DNA from: Streptomyces tsukubensis
Lineage (GTDB): Bacteria > Actinomycetota > Actinomycetes > Streptomycetales > Streptomycetaceae
Assembly (NCBI RefSeq): GCF_009296025.1
Contig: NZ_CP045178.1
Location: forward strand, 372,001-436,000
Direction of reading: 5' to 3'
Length of the DNA: 64,000 nucleotides
Positions 53,212-61,290 of this stretch are shown here, piece after piece; the stretch's first letter is position 1; every line of letters begins with the position of its first letter. A program made the position numbers and the translations under genes. A model generated the notes under the pieces. That model made no database searches, was not told where the DNA came from, and was given only the letters and a program-made list of their open reading frames with translations.

Positions 53212-53880
53212 TCAGCAGCCCTTCGAGCTGAAGTTCATGTGCAGGTCGGGGAGTTTGAACTTGACAGCGGTGGTCGCCCAGTTCTCCTGACGCACGTTCT
53301 GGATCTCCACCGTGTCCGCCTGCTGGCCGAAGACCCCGAGCGGGCCCTTGACCGGGGGCTTGTCGAAGGTGCTCGCGTCCCCGCCGATCTCGATGTTGTC
53401 GAAGGCGGCCAGCTTGCCCGAGATGTCGGTCGAGTCGGTGGTGAGCCCTTCCGCCTGCACGGGCGTGCCCTTGCCGCCCGCCGTGAGGTGGAGGTGGGTG
53501 CCGCCGATCTCCACGCTCTGGCAGAGGTTGGTGAGCTGGGCCTTGCGGATCGCGGTGACGATCGTCAGCACCTGGCCGCCGGTGTCACCCGCGTTGGGGC
53601 TGCCCTCCGGCATGTTGTCCATCGCGCCGAACTGGCCGAACCCCGTCCCCTTGAGGGAATCGGCGGTGATGACGAACGGCATCCCGGAAATGGCGAACTG
53701 CGCGGCGATGGCACCCTGTGCGGTGAGTACCACGAGGACGGCGCCCGCCACGAAGGCCGGCAGCCCCATCATGGCCGCTCTGCGGTACCTGACCCGGCCA
53801 CCGGGTTCGGATGAAGGAGGACCGGACGAAGCCGGTGTGGGTGTATCTGGGGTCTCTACGACGCCCCCGGAAATAGCCAT
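53212..53880 (-). CDS. Membrane-anchored extracellular protein, DUF6230-like
   Basis: A 222-aa protein with one N-terminal membrane anchor (MMGLPAFVAGAVLVVLTAQG, about 37-56) and an exported beta-rich domain. That domain contains FAISGMPFVITADSLKGTGF, IRKAQLTNLCQSVEIGGTH and PDLHMNFSSKGC. Two cysteines suggest a disulfide. It is first in a two-gene operon with the DUF6114-like gene, with its own promoter and an overlapping TetR-type site, so the TetR next door is the likely regulator. Confidence 0.75.
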   Translation of the reverse strand: MAISGGVVETPDTPTPASSGPPSSEPGGRVRYRRAAMMGLPAFVAGAVLVVLTAQGAIAAQFAISGMPFVITADSLKGTGFGQFGAMDNMPEGSPNAGDTGGQVLTIVTAIRKAQLTNLCQSVEIGGTHLHLTAGGKGTPVQAEGLTTDSTDISGKLAAFDNIEIGGDASTFDKPPVKGPLGVFGQQADTVEIQNVRQENWATTAVKFKLPDLHMNFSSKGC

Positions 53881-54005
53881 GACGGCTCCTCAAGCGGGTG
53901 GTTGCTGTATGAGTGAGCTCGGCAGGTCCTGGCGCGGACAGCCCCTCGCACCGTCGCGGATTTCCCCAAGCGGTTGGTGACGGCACGGCCACAGGAGCCG
54001 TTCGG

Positions 54006-54046
54006 AAGTTACCGCCAAGTACGATGGAGGTCAACTCACTTGTAAG
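54006..54046 (-). promoter_or_regulatory. Promoter and operator of the DUF6230-DUF6114 operon
   Basis: On the minus strand TTGACC (54034-54029) and TAACTT (54011-54006) are 17 nt apart. The near-palindrome ACTTACAAGTGAGT (54046-54033 on the minus strand) overlaps the -35 edge and probably binds the adjacent TetR protein. Confidence 0.5.
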
Positions 54047-54074
54047 TAAAGGGTGTTGCCCGTGTGTGCGAGTT

Positions 54075-54770
54075 TCACAGCTCCCCGGATTCCGCTACCA
54101 CCGCGGGAAAGGGGGAGAGCACCACGCAGACCAGGGTGGGCAGCAGCTTCGGCAGCCCTTCCGTATCGCCCTGGGCGATCCGCCGGTACAGCGCCGAGTG
54201 GACCGCGCCCACGAGCGCGTCGACCAGCTCCCCCCGCGCCGCTCCGGCAGGGCCCGCGGGAGCGTCGGTGAAGAAGGTGCAGAACCGGCCGAGCAACCGC
54301 TCCCGCTCGGCGCGCCCGGCCGCGCCCACCCCCTCCACCTCGACGAGCATCGCCGCGAAGGACGGATTGGAGGCCAGGATCGACAGCAGCGCCTCAAGGC
54401 CCGCCCGCACGGCCACGGGCCAGCGGACGCCTCCGCCCGCCTGTTCGTACGCGTACTCCATGGACTGGAGCACGAGGGCGACGCCGAGCCGGTAGGCGGC
54501 GAGTACCGCGTCCTCCTTGCCGGTGAACTGCTCGTAGAAGACCGGCCGGGTGACCCCCGCGGTGCGGCAGATGTCACTGATCCGCGCTCCGGCGTAACCC
54601 CGCGCCGCGACCGTCCGGGAGACGCCGTCCAGCAGCCGCTCACGCTGGGTCGCCGCGACCAGCTCCTGCGGTATACGGCGAGGTCCGCGACGGATGGACC
54701 GTTCGGGATCGCGTCCCGTCCTGGCGCCGGGGAGCACCGGGGGCCCGGTGGGTGCCGGGGTGTCGACCAT
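54075..54770 (-). CDS. TetR-family transcriptional regulator
   Basis: Regulator of 231 aa with a 40-residue polar N-terminal extension. HTH: RERLLDGVSRTVAARGYAGA then RISDICRTAGVTRPVFYEQF and TGKEDAVLAAYRLG (about 46-95). The C-terminal ligand domain is MEYAYEQAGGGVRWPVAVRA onward. AAGGAAG lies 6 nt before ATG 54770, favouring MVDTPAPTG over a GTG five codons upstream. It lies just upstream of, and on the same strand as, the DUF6230 operon. Confidence 0.87.
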   Translation of the reverse strand: MVDTPAPTGPPVLPGARTGRDPERSIRRGPRRIPQELVAATQRERLLDGVSRTVAARGYAGARISDICRTAGVTRPVFYEQFTGKEDAVLAAYRLGVALVLQSMEYAYEQAGGGVRWPVAVRAGLEALLSILASNPSFAAMLVEVEGVGAAGRAERERLLGRFCTFFTDAPAGPAGAARGELVDALVGAVHSALYRRIAQGDTEGLPKLLPTLVCVVLSPFPAVVAESGEL

Positions 54771-55085
54771 GGCCACTTCCTTCACGGAGCGGTTCCTGAT
54801 GTGTCACGAATGGTTGACGTGAACAACACAACGGGTTTACAACCCTCTTGGGTTTCCTTCTCACTTCTCCTCCCCCGGCCGGGTCGGAACGATCCGGGCG
54901 GGCGGCGGCGGGGACGGGTCCGTGGCGCCGGCCCCGTCCCCTCGCACCGCCCCCGTACGAGCCCGTACACCCGGACATACCTGCCCAGACACCCCCTGGG
55001 TCACCGCACCACGCTCCCGGTCAGCCCGGTCCCGGCCTCCCGGCCGCAGGGCCGAGTCCCTTTCCGCAGTGAGGAGTACGTGCAC
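54771..55085. other. Divergent spacer between tetR and a secreted-protein gene
   Basis: A patch with TTGACGTGAACAACACAACG and GGTTTACAACC (about 54813-54843) could hold promoters for either side. No gene was seen. Confidence 0.4.
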
Positions 55086-55979
55086 ATGCGTTCCTTCGTT
55101 CCCGGCCGCCTGACCCGCGCCCTCGGCCTCCTGGCGGGCTGCGTCGGCCTCACGGTCGCCGCTGTCGGCCCCGCCTCCGCCGCGGGTGGCCCGCTCAGTC
55201 CCCCGTACACCGGACTGGAGAGCTGCCCCCTCGACTCGCCCGAACTGGGCAACACGACCAATCTCCAGGTCGGCTGCGTCACCTCCACCACGAGCGGCGG
55301 TACGTTCAGCATCGGCGATACGACCGTCAAGCTCGGGACTCCGATCAAGCTCAAGTTCGGCGTGTACTGGGACAGTTCGGGCCCCGGCGCGGAGCTGCCC
55401 GACGGCGGCAGCGCCAACCTGTACCACACGGTGGCTCCCTCCTCAGGGAATCTGCTCGACTCGCCCGCTACGGAGGTGACCATCCCGGGCATCTGGAATG
55501 TGATCCCGGGGATCACCAGTGTCAAGGCCCAGGTCGAGCAGGCGGGCCCCTTGACGGAGTTCGCGCCACTCGCGGCGGGCACGACGGTCCCGGTGTTCCG
55601 GCTGCCGATCAAGCTGCACCTCATCCACCCGCTGCTCGGCCCGCGCTGCTACCTCGGCTCGGACAGCACTCCCATCGTGCTGAGGCCGGCCGCGCTCGAC
55701 GCGGGCACCGTCGACGTCCAGGCGGACCCGAACGGCCACCAGACGCTGATCGCCTCCTTCAGCAAGGCGAGCCTCAAGGACACCAGCTTCTCGGTGCCCG
55801 GGGCCAAGGGCTGCGGCGTGCTCGGACTCGGGGCGCTCGACCCGGTGATCAACGGCCTCTTCAAGCTGCCGTCGGCCGCGGGAAAGAACTCGGTCACCTT
55901 CGCACCCACCGACACGGGCTTCGCGTTCAACGACAGCGTCAAGGACCTGAAGGACTCGTTCGACGCGGCACGCGGCTGA
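55086..55979 (+). CDS. Secreted protein of unknown function
   Basis: Exported 297-aa protein. The signal LTRALGLLAGCVGLTVAAVG with PASAAGG is Sec type. The mature part is beta-rich: FSIGDTTVKLGTPIKLKFGV, NLYHTVAPSSGNLLDSPAT, LPIKLHLIHPLLGPRCYLGS and FAPTDTGFAFNDSVKDL, with four cysteines that could form disulfides. I recognise no catalytic motif. It is followed 109 bp later by another small secreted protein and neighbours the DUF6230 locus, so these may form one cell-surface module. Confidence 0.7.
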   Translation: MRSFVPGRLTRALGLLAGCVGLTVAAVGPASAAGGPLSPPYTGLESCPLDSPELGNTTNLQVGCVTSTTSGGTFSIGDTTVKLGTPIKLKFGVYWDSSGPGAELPDGGSANLYHTVAPSSGNLLDSPATEVTIPGIWNVIPGITSVKAQVEQAGPLTEFAPLAAGTTVPVFRLPIKLHLIHPLLGPRCYLGSDSTPIVLRPAALDAGTVDVQADPNGHQTLIASFSKASLKDTSFSVPGAKGCGVLGLGALDPVINGLFKLPSAAGKNSVTFAPTDTGFAFNDSVKDLKDSFDAARG

Positions 55980-56088
55980 ACCTGTCGGCCACCGGCAACG
56001 TTCTGAGCGGCCACAGGGCCACTGCGCGCACACTCGCGCGCACCCACCCGACGCTCTCCAACCCACCCTCGAAACAATGGAGTTCAGC

Positions 56089-56733
56089 ATGGGCAAGCGC
56101 ACCGTAATAGCTGCTTTCGGCATCGCGGCAGCAGCTCTCCTGACGGCTTCTCCGGCCAACGCGGCGGCCGGGAACGTCCTCACCTACGGCAGTGCGGGAG
56201 GCTCCGCCGTCGGCAGTGGGGACGTGCTCACCGCCTCGCTCGCCCCGGGCGCCTCGGCCACCATCCGAACGACGGCGGGCGGCACCACGGGCATCACGTG
56301 CGGCGCCTCCGCCTTCACGGCGACGGTCACCGGAAACCCGGCCGCCCCCGGCACCGCGACCGAGTCGCTGACCGCGCACACCTTCGGTTCCTGCACCACC
56401 AACATCCTCGGCACGACCGGCGTACAGAGCTTTACGGTCGGCAACCTCCCGTACACCACGACCGCCACCTCCGCCGGCGTCCTCACGGTCAACGGCCCCC
56501 TCACCACCACGGTCAAGCTCAATACCGCGCTGGGCCCGACGACCTGTGTCTACACCAAGGCCAGCCTGACAGGAGCGACCTCCAACACGGGCAACACGAT
56601 CACCTTCACCAACCAGGCCTTCACCAAGTCGAGCGGCCCGGCGAGCTGCCCGGGGACGGGGTACTTCTCCGCCACCTACGGCCCGGTCAAGGACACCAGC
56701 AAGTCCGGATCGCCCTCGGTCTTCGTGAACTGA
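56089..56733 (+). CDS. Small secreted protein of unknown function
   Basis: A 214-aa exported protein. The signal MGKRTVIAAFGIAAAALLTA with SPANAAA precedes a Thr/Gly/Ala-rich beta domain (VLTYGSAGGSAVGSGDVLTA, TESLTAHTFGSCTTNILGTT, TTTVKLNTALGPTTCVYTKA) with four cysteines. GGAG sits 7 nt before ATG 56089. The composition resembles the Streptomyces secreted proteins with a Tat/Sec leader and immunoglobulin-like fold. The family is not recognised. A strong hairpin ends the transcript. Confidence 0.72.
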   Translation: MGKRTVIAAFGIAAAALLTASPANAAAGNVLTYGSAGGSAVGSGDVLTASLAPGASATIRTTAGGTTGITCGASAFTATVTGNPAAPGTATESLTAHTFGSCTTNILGTTGVQSFTVGNLPYTTTATSAGVLTVNGPLTTTVKLNTALGPTTCVYTKASLTGATSNTGNTITFTNQAFTKSSGPASCPGTGYFSATYGPVKDTSKSGSPSVFVN

Positions 56734-56777
56734 CCGCCACACCGCACACACAGACCTTCTTCTCGGAGGGCGGGGCT

Positions 56778-56812
56778 CCGCACGGCCGGCCAGGGGACGG
56801 CCGGCCGTGCGG
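56778..56812. terminator. Terminator after the secreted-protein genes
   Basis: Perfect 14-bp stem CCGCACGGCCGGCC/GGCCGGCCGTGCGG with a 7-nt loop, 45 nt after the stop. Confidence 0.78.
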
Positions 56813-57027
56813 GGCCCCTTCGTCTCTGCACGCTTCCCGTGGAGTGCGTCCGCACACCGCTGGGCGGCCGATCTCCTCATCGGGGCGGCCTGGTCGCATC
56901 CTCTTCCGTTCCGCGCAGAACGGCGGCAGCGACCACGCGCTGTTCACCGTCCCCCGAAGGATGCGTCGACCCTTCGGGGGGCACATCAGGAGCAATGCTT
57001 TTCGTCTCCAACCGCAGACCGGATCCG

Positions 57028-57173
57028 TGATACGTGCGGCGAGCGCGGTACGCGCGGACGCGCCCGGGTGGCCCCCGACCGTCGTCTCCGCACCGATCGA
57101 CGGACCCTTCGGCCGGACGTTCACCTTCGCCGACCCCGACGGCTACCACGTCACTCTCCACGACCGCGCCTGA
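57028..57173 (+). pseudogene. Remnant of a VOC/glyoxalase-fold gene (C-terminus)
   Basis: The frame ends VVSAPIDGPFGRTFTF then ADPDGYHVTLHDRA, the classical last strands of a vicinal-oxygen-chelate domain with its DPDG turn. No upstream part in this or other frames fits the rest of the fold. It overlaps the end of the lasso-cyclase remnant on the other strand. Confidence 0.45.
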
Positions 57174-57453
57174 CGGTCCCCGCTTCCGTCCAAGAGCGCC
57201 GGCTGAGGGTCTTCCCCTGCGACACGGTCCGCCGGTGACGCAGGCTGTCGTGCCATTCCCGGGTGACGTGGTCCTTGGTGGTTCTCGCCAGCAGGTGGTC
57301 GGGGACGATGCCCTTCATCGCCGCCGCCAGGAGCGGTTTGCAGGCCCAGGGGCTGGTCGTGTCCTGCGCGCGTACCGCCGGACACGCGGAGATCACCGTG
57401 TCGTCACAGAACGGGCTGTCCGCGGGCAGCCCGTCGACGGTCGAGTAGCCAAC
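57151..57453 (-). pseudogene. Remnant of an asparagine-synthetase-type lasso-peptide cyclase (C-terminus)
   Basis: GYSTVDGLPADSPFCDDTVI, then SACPAVRAQDTTSPWACKPL and LAAAMKGIVPDHLLARTTKD match the C-terminal part of asparagine-synthetase-like enzymes, closest in style to lasso-peptide B-proteins (DSPFxDDxVIxxCLAVR, YKPLLAAAMRGIVPD). There is no start codon, glutaminase part or ATP site. No lasso precursor, peptidase or exporter is nearby. Confidence 0.55.
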
Positions 57454-57561
57454 GGCCGGAGGAACGGCCGTCGAACAGCGTCTTCGCAGCGGCCGGCAGC
57501 GGCGGCGGTCCGAACAGACTGTTCGGACCGCCGCCGCTCGCCCGGCAGGCCGGTCAAGGGT

Positions 57562-58689
57562 TCAGCAGGTGCCGTCCGACACCTTCAGCCCCTTCCCCGC
57601 GCCCGCCGTGCTGCTCACGATCGACGGTACGCAGCCGGCGGAGTCGAGGCTGTACGAGTACGGAATGCTGACGGTGGTGGTGGACTTCATGTCGGGGCCC
57701 GCCGGGTTGGTGTCGTCGCCGGGCTTCGACCAGGTCACATTGTCGAGGGTGTTGCCGCTGACCTGCCAGTAGCCGGGGGCGTCCGTGTAGAAGGTGCCCA
57801 GGACGTCCTTGGAGTCCTTGAAGTAGTTGTTGTCCACCTTGGCGCGGCCCCCGGCCCTGGAGTTGATGCCGGACTCGTTGAGCCGCGTGTAGTAGTTGTT
57901 GTAGATGTGGGCGATGCCGCCCCGCAGCAGGGGCGTCCGCGAGTCGAGGTTCTGGTACAGGTTGTGGTGGAACGTGATGAAGCCGTTGGAGAGTTCACTC
58001 TCGCTCGACCCGATGAGGCCGCCGCGGCCGGAGTTGCTCAGCGTGCTGTAGGACAGGGTCACGTACCGGGTGTTGTTCTTCAGGTCGAAGAGGCCGTCGT
58101 AGCCGTCGTCCTCCCCTCCTGACGCGGCCAGGGTCGTGTGGTCGACCCAGACGTTGTGGACGTTGCTCTCCATGCCGATGGCGTCCCCGCCGTTGGACGT
58201 GGGCGAACCGGACTTCTTGACGTTCTTGACGGTCACGTTCTGGACGATGATGTTGCTCGACTCGCGTACGTGGATGCCGATCTGGTCGAAGACGGCGCCG
58301 CCGCCGACGCCGACGATCGTGACGTTGCTGATCTTCTTGAGTTCGATCACGCCCGCGGCCGTGTCACAGCTCTTGCCCGACACCTTGGTGGTGTTGCCGT
58401 GGTTGATCGTCCCCTCGACCTCGATGGTGATCGGGGTGCTGGTACTGGCCCGGCCGCACAGAGCGGTGTGGATCGCGGTGCCCGTGGTGGCCCGCACGGT
58501 CTGGCCACCGGCGCCGCCGGTGGTCCCGCCGTTCTGGGTCGCGTAGCCGGTGGCGCTGCCGGTCGCGGCCGACGCCTCGGGCGTGGACAGGACCACACCC
58601 GCCGTGGCGGCGAGGGCCATCGTGGCCAGTACCGCCTGGAGTCTCAGGGCGACGGGTCGCCGGTTGCGGAGAGGGGGAAAGGTGAACAT
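57562..58689 (-). CDS. Secreted pectate lyase, PL1-like
   Basis: Extracellular right-handed beta-helix enzyme, 375 aa. A Sec signal (LQAVLATMALAATAGVVLST) precedes GYATQNGGTTGGAGGQTVRA, then ITIEVEGTINHGNTTKV, NVTIVGVGGGAVFDQIGIHV and SNIIVQNVTVKN. HNVWVDHTTLA carries the calcium-binding WVDH signature, and DGLFDLKNNTRYVTLSYS and FITFHHNLYQNLDSRTPLLR supply the catalytic Arg region. ATG 58689 is the start; longer frames upstream lack support. It is divergent from an ECF sigma factor and 1 kb from a second pectate lyase. Confidence 0.9.
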   Translation of the reverse strand: MFTFPPLRNRRPVALRLQAVLATMALAATAGVVLSTPEASAATGSATGYATQNGGTTGGAGGQTVRATTGTAIHTALCGRASTSTPITIEVEGTINHGNTTKVSGKSCDTAAGVIELKKISNVTIVGVGGGAVFDQIGIHVRESSNIIVQNVTVKNVKKSGSPTSNGGDAIGMESNVHNVWVDHTTLAASGGEDDGYDGLFDLKNNTRYVTLSYSTLSNSGRGGLIGSSESELSNGFITFHHNLYQNLDSRTPLLRGGIAHIYNNYYTRLNESGINSRAGGRAKVDNNYFKDSKDVLGTFYTDAPGYWQVSGNTLDNVTWSKPGDDTNPAGPDMKSTTTVSIPYSYSLDSAGCVPSIVSSTAGAGKGLKVSDGTC

Positions 58690-59098
58690 GGGGGCCCTTT
58701 CTCGGTGCGACGGAATGCGGGTGCACAGGTACACGGGTACAGACGCACTCATGGGTCGCCGCCGGAGGCCCACAGGTTGCCGGGCACGGGGCAGTAATTC
58801 ACGTACGTGGGAAGCGACTTGTGTACGCGACTCCCCCGCAGTGCGACTCCGCTGAGGAACGGAGGGACCGTTCGCCCTGTTGGACATTCTTCGCGATGCT
58901 GAACGCATGGGCCGTCCTGCCCGTGTTCACCTGTCACGGGGCTTCAGCTTTCCCCTCCGGTACCCCTAACTTGGATACGCACCGCGTCGAAGCGCTTCCG
59001 GGGTGCGCCTCCGCACGCTCTCCCGGTGACGGTCGGGTGCGGAGACGCCCGCGGTCCGGGCGAGCGCGCAGGGATTCCCGTGCGGAGGAGTGACACCT
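58690..59098. other. Spacer between pectate lyase and ECF sigma gene
   Basis: This 409-bp stretch without a gene contains the perfect 10-bp palindrome CACGTACGTG at 58800-58809, a possible regulatory site of the lyase. Confidence 0.4.
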
Positions 59099-59626
59099 GT
59101 GGGCACAGTCTTGGACGATGCCGCTGCCGAGTTCCACACGTTCTTCGAGGAGCACTACGCGGAACTCGTCCGGCTGGCCCGATCGCTGACCGGTGAGGCC
59201 GACGCGGCGGACGACCTGGCGGCCGAGGCGCTGACCGCGCTCTGGGACCACTGGGACCGGGTCAGACAGGCCGACCACCCGGCCGCTTACGCCAGAGGCG
59301 TCGTCGCCAACCTGGCCCGTACGCGGATCCGCAGCGCCGTACGGGAGCGCCGCAGGATCGCGCTGTTCTGGGGGCCGCTCGGTGACGGGGACGGGTACAC
59401 CGTCGACGATCCGGACGTCTCCACCGTGGTGGATGTCCAGGGCGCCCTGCGCCGGCTGTCGTTCCGCAAGCGGGCGTGCGTGGTGCTGCGGTACTCCTTC
59501 GACCTGTCCGCGCTGGACACCTCCCTGGTCCTCGGGATATCGGTCGGTACGGTGAAGAGTCAGACCTCGCGCGGTCTGGCGGAGCTACAGCGGCTCCTCG
59601 TACCCGAGACGCCGGTGGCCGCGTGA
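59099..59626 (+). CDS. ECF-type sigma factor (SigE/SigM-like, small)
   Basis: Alternative sigma factor of 175 aa. Region 2 reads FHTFFEEHYAELVRLARSLT and DAADDLAAEALTALWDHWDR, then YARGVVANLARTRIRSAVRE. Region 4 reads LRRLSFRKRACVVLRYSFDL and LVLGISVGTVKSQTSRGLAE. GTG 59099 has GGAGGAG 8 nt upstream; an in-frame GTG at 59090 overlaps that site. No anti-sigma gene is adjacent, which is common in the Streptomyces SigE-family 40/41-type groups. It lies between two pectate lyase genes and could control them. Confidence 0.85.
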   Translation: MGTVLDDAAAEFHTFFEEHYAELVRLARSLTGEADAADDLAAEALTALWDHWDRVRQADHPAAYARGVVANLARTRIRSAVRERRRIALFWGPLGDGDGYTVDDPDVSTVVDVQGALRRLSFRKRACVVLRYSFDLSALDTSLVLGISVGTVKSQTSRGLAELQRLLVPETPVAA

Positions 59627-59726
59627 GGCCGGCGGACCACACGCGGCCACCTCGCGCCCTCCTCGGTGCGGCGCCGCACCCGCTGTGCCAGGTACGGCGC
59701 CGCACCCGCCCGCGCGCGGCGCGCGC

Positions 59727-61070
59727 TCAGTGGCCGGTCGCCCTCCCCGCTCCGGCCCCGCGGTCCACGAGGGCGGGGACGGTGCGCGGGTGGTCGATCC
59801 GCGTGCGCAGCCGCGGCGTCCAGCCGGCGCCCTCGGTGAGCTGCTCAGCGGGCACCCCCGCGTTGTGGACGGCGATCAGGTCGGTCTTCCTTCCGTTGAC
59901 GTAGTTGTCCCCCGCGGTGAGCGAGGACTCCGACCACTTCTTCAGTATGGTCGCCTTGTCGATGCCGCCGGCGACCGTGAACGCGTTGTGCTCGGCGACG
60001 AGTTGGGACTCGGCACCGATGCCGTAGGTGTAGCCGTAGGGGCTTCCCTCGGTGGCGACGAAGTGGTTGTTGTACGAGTCGACCTTGCCGAAGCGGACTC
60101 GCGGCGCGCGTTCCTTGACGTCCTGGAAGAGATTGTGGTGCAGCGTGACGCGGAGCTTGCCCCGGTCGTCGGCCGAGGCGCTGTCGCTGTTGCCGATGAG
60201 CATGGTCTTGTCGTGGTCCCTCAGGACGTTCCAGGAGACGGTGACGAGATCGGCGCCGCGCACGATGTCGAAGAGTCCGTCGTGCTGCTGGTACACCTGG
60301 CCGAAGTAGTGGGGCTGGTCGGCGTCGTGCCGGTCGCCGTCACTGAAGGTGTTGTGGTCGACCCAGACATGGCTGGAGCCGTGGACCACGAGGTTGTCGT
60401 ACTCGGAGTTCCAGGCGCCCTCGTCCCCGTCCGTGGGGTCCCACTGCGGGAAGCAGTCGTAGGTGTCCTCGAAGGTCAGGTTACGGACGATGACGTCGGA
60501 GACCCCCTTCACCTGAAGGCTCGCGCCGATCACCGTGGGGTTGGCACCGACCCCGATCAGTGTGGTGTGGGAGGGGACCTCGACGTTGACGGCGGCCTTC
60601 TGGAGCTTCGCCGAGGCCGCGCGGGCGTCCTCAAGCGGTCCTGAGGGGACCTCGTCCCTGCCCCAGACGGCGGGGTCGTAGGCGGCGAGGTACTTCTCCA
60701 GGGTGTAGCCGTCCGTCTCGTACGCCTCGCAGTCGATCGGGGCGCCGTCCGCGTCGGAGTTCCCGTGGACGGTGCCCGCGATTCTGATGATCTTCGGCGC
60801 GTCTCCCGCGTCCTCGAAGGCGGCGATGAGTTCGGCGCGGTCCCGCACGGTGTAGACGTGGTCGGGGGTGGCCCTCGCGCCACCCGTGGTGGTCCCCTCG
60901 GCGGCGGCCCAGCCGTCCTTGGCGGGGAGTACGGAGCGTTCGATCCCCTTGCCGTGCCGGTCGCCGTGCGGGGCTGGACCGGCCTGGGCGGGGGCGCTCA
61001 CGGTCAGGGCGAGCGAGGCGCAGCCCAGCACCACGGCGATGGCGCGGGGGTGACACATGCGTGCGGGCAT
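59727..61070 (-). CDS. Secreted pectate lyase
   Basis: Extracellular beta-helix lyase, 447 aa. The signal RAIAVVLGCASLALTVSAPA with QAGP is Sec type. VPSHTTLIGVGANPTVIGAS, VSDVIVRNLTFEDTYDCFPQ and AWNSEYDNLVVHGSSHVWVD with HNTFSDG carry the calcium-ligand Asp residues. DHDKTMLIGNSDS, LRVTLHHNLFQDVKERAPRV and FGKVDSYNNHFVA with the catalytic Arg are the PL1 hallmarks (PelC type). AAGGAATC precedes the ATG. It follows the sugar-binding lipoprotein gene by 220 bp on the same strand. Confidence 0.92.
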   Translation of the reverse strand: MPARMCHPRAIAVVLGCASLALTVSAPAQAGPAPHGDRHGKGIERSVLPAKDGWAAAEGTTTGGARATPDHVYTVRDRAELIAAFEDAGDAPKIIRIAGTVHGNSDADGAPIDCEAYETDGYTLEKYLAAYDPAVWGRDEVPSGPLEDARAASAKLQKAAVNVEVPSHTTLIGVGANPTVIGASLQVKGVSDVIVRNLTFEDTYDCFPQWDPTDGDEGAWNSEYDNLVVHGSSHVWVDHNTFSDGDRHDADQPHYFGQVYQQHDGLFDIVRGADLVTVSWNVLRDHDKTMLIGNSDSASADDRGKLRVTLHHNLFQDVKERAPRVRFGKVDSYNNHFVATEGSPYGYTYGIGAESQLVAEHNAFTVAGGIDKATILKKWSESSLTAGDNYVNGRKTDLIAVHNAGVPAEQLTEGAGWTPRLRTRIDHPRTVPALVDRGAGAGRATGH

Positions 61071-61290
61071 GGCGATTCCTTGACTGTCGTCGGGCAGGGA
61101 AAGGACGGTGGGGGGGGTGAAGGGTGGTGAGGTGGGGTGTGAACCGCCGGGGGGGGCGGTCGGCCGGGGCGGCTCCGGGCGGTGGGGCCCTCCGGGCTCG
61201 GCTGTCGCGCGTGCCTGCGGCGACGGAGGGCGGGGCGGCCCCCGGATCGTGCGCGGTCACCGGGGGCGCGCCGCTGAGGCGTCGGCCGGG

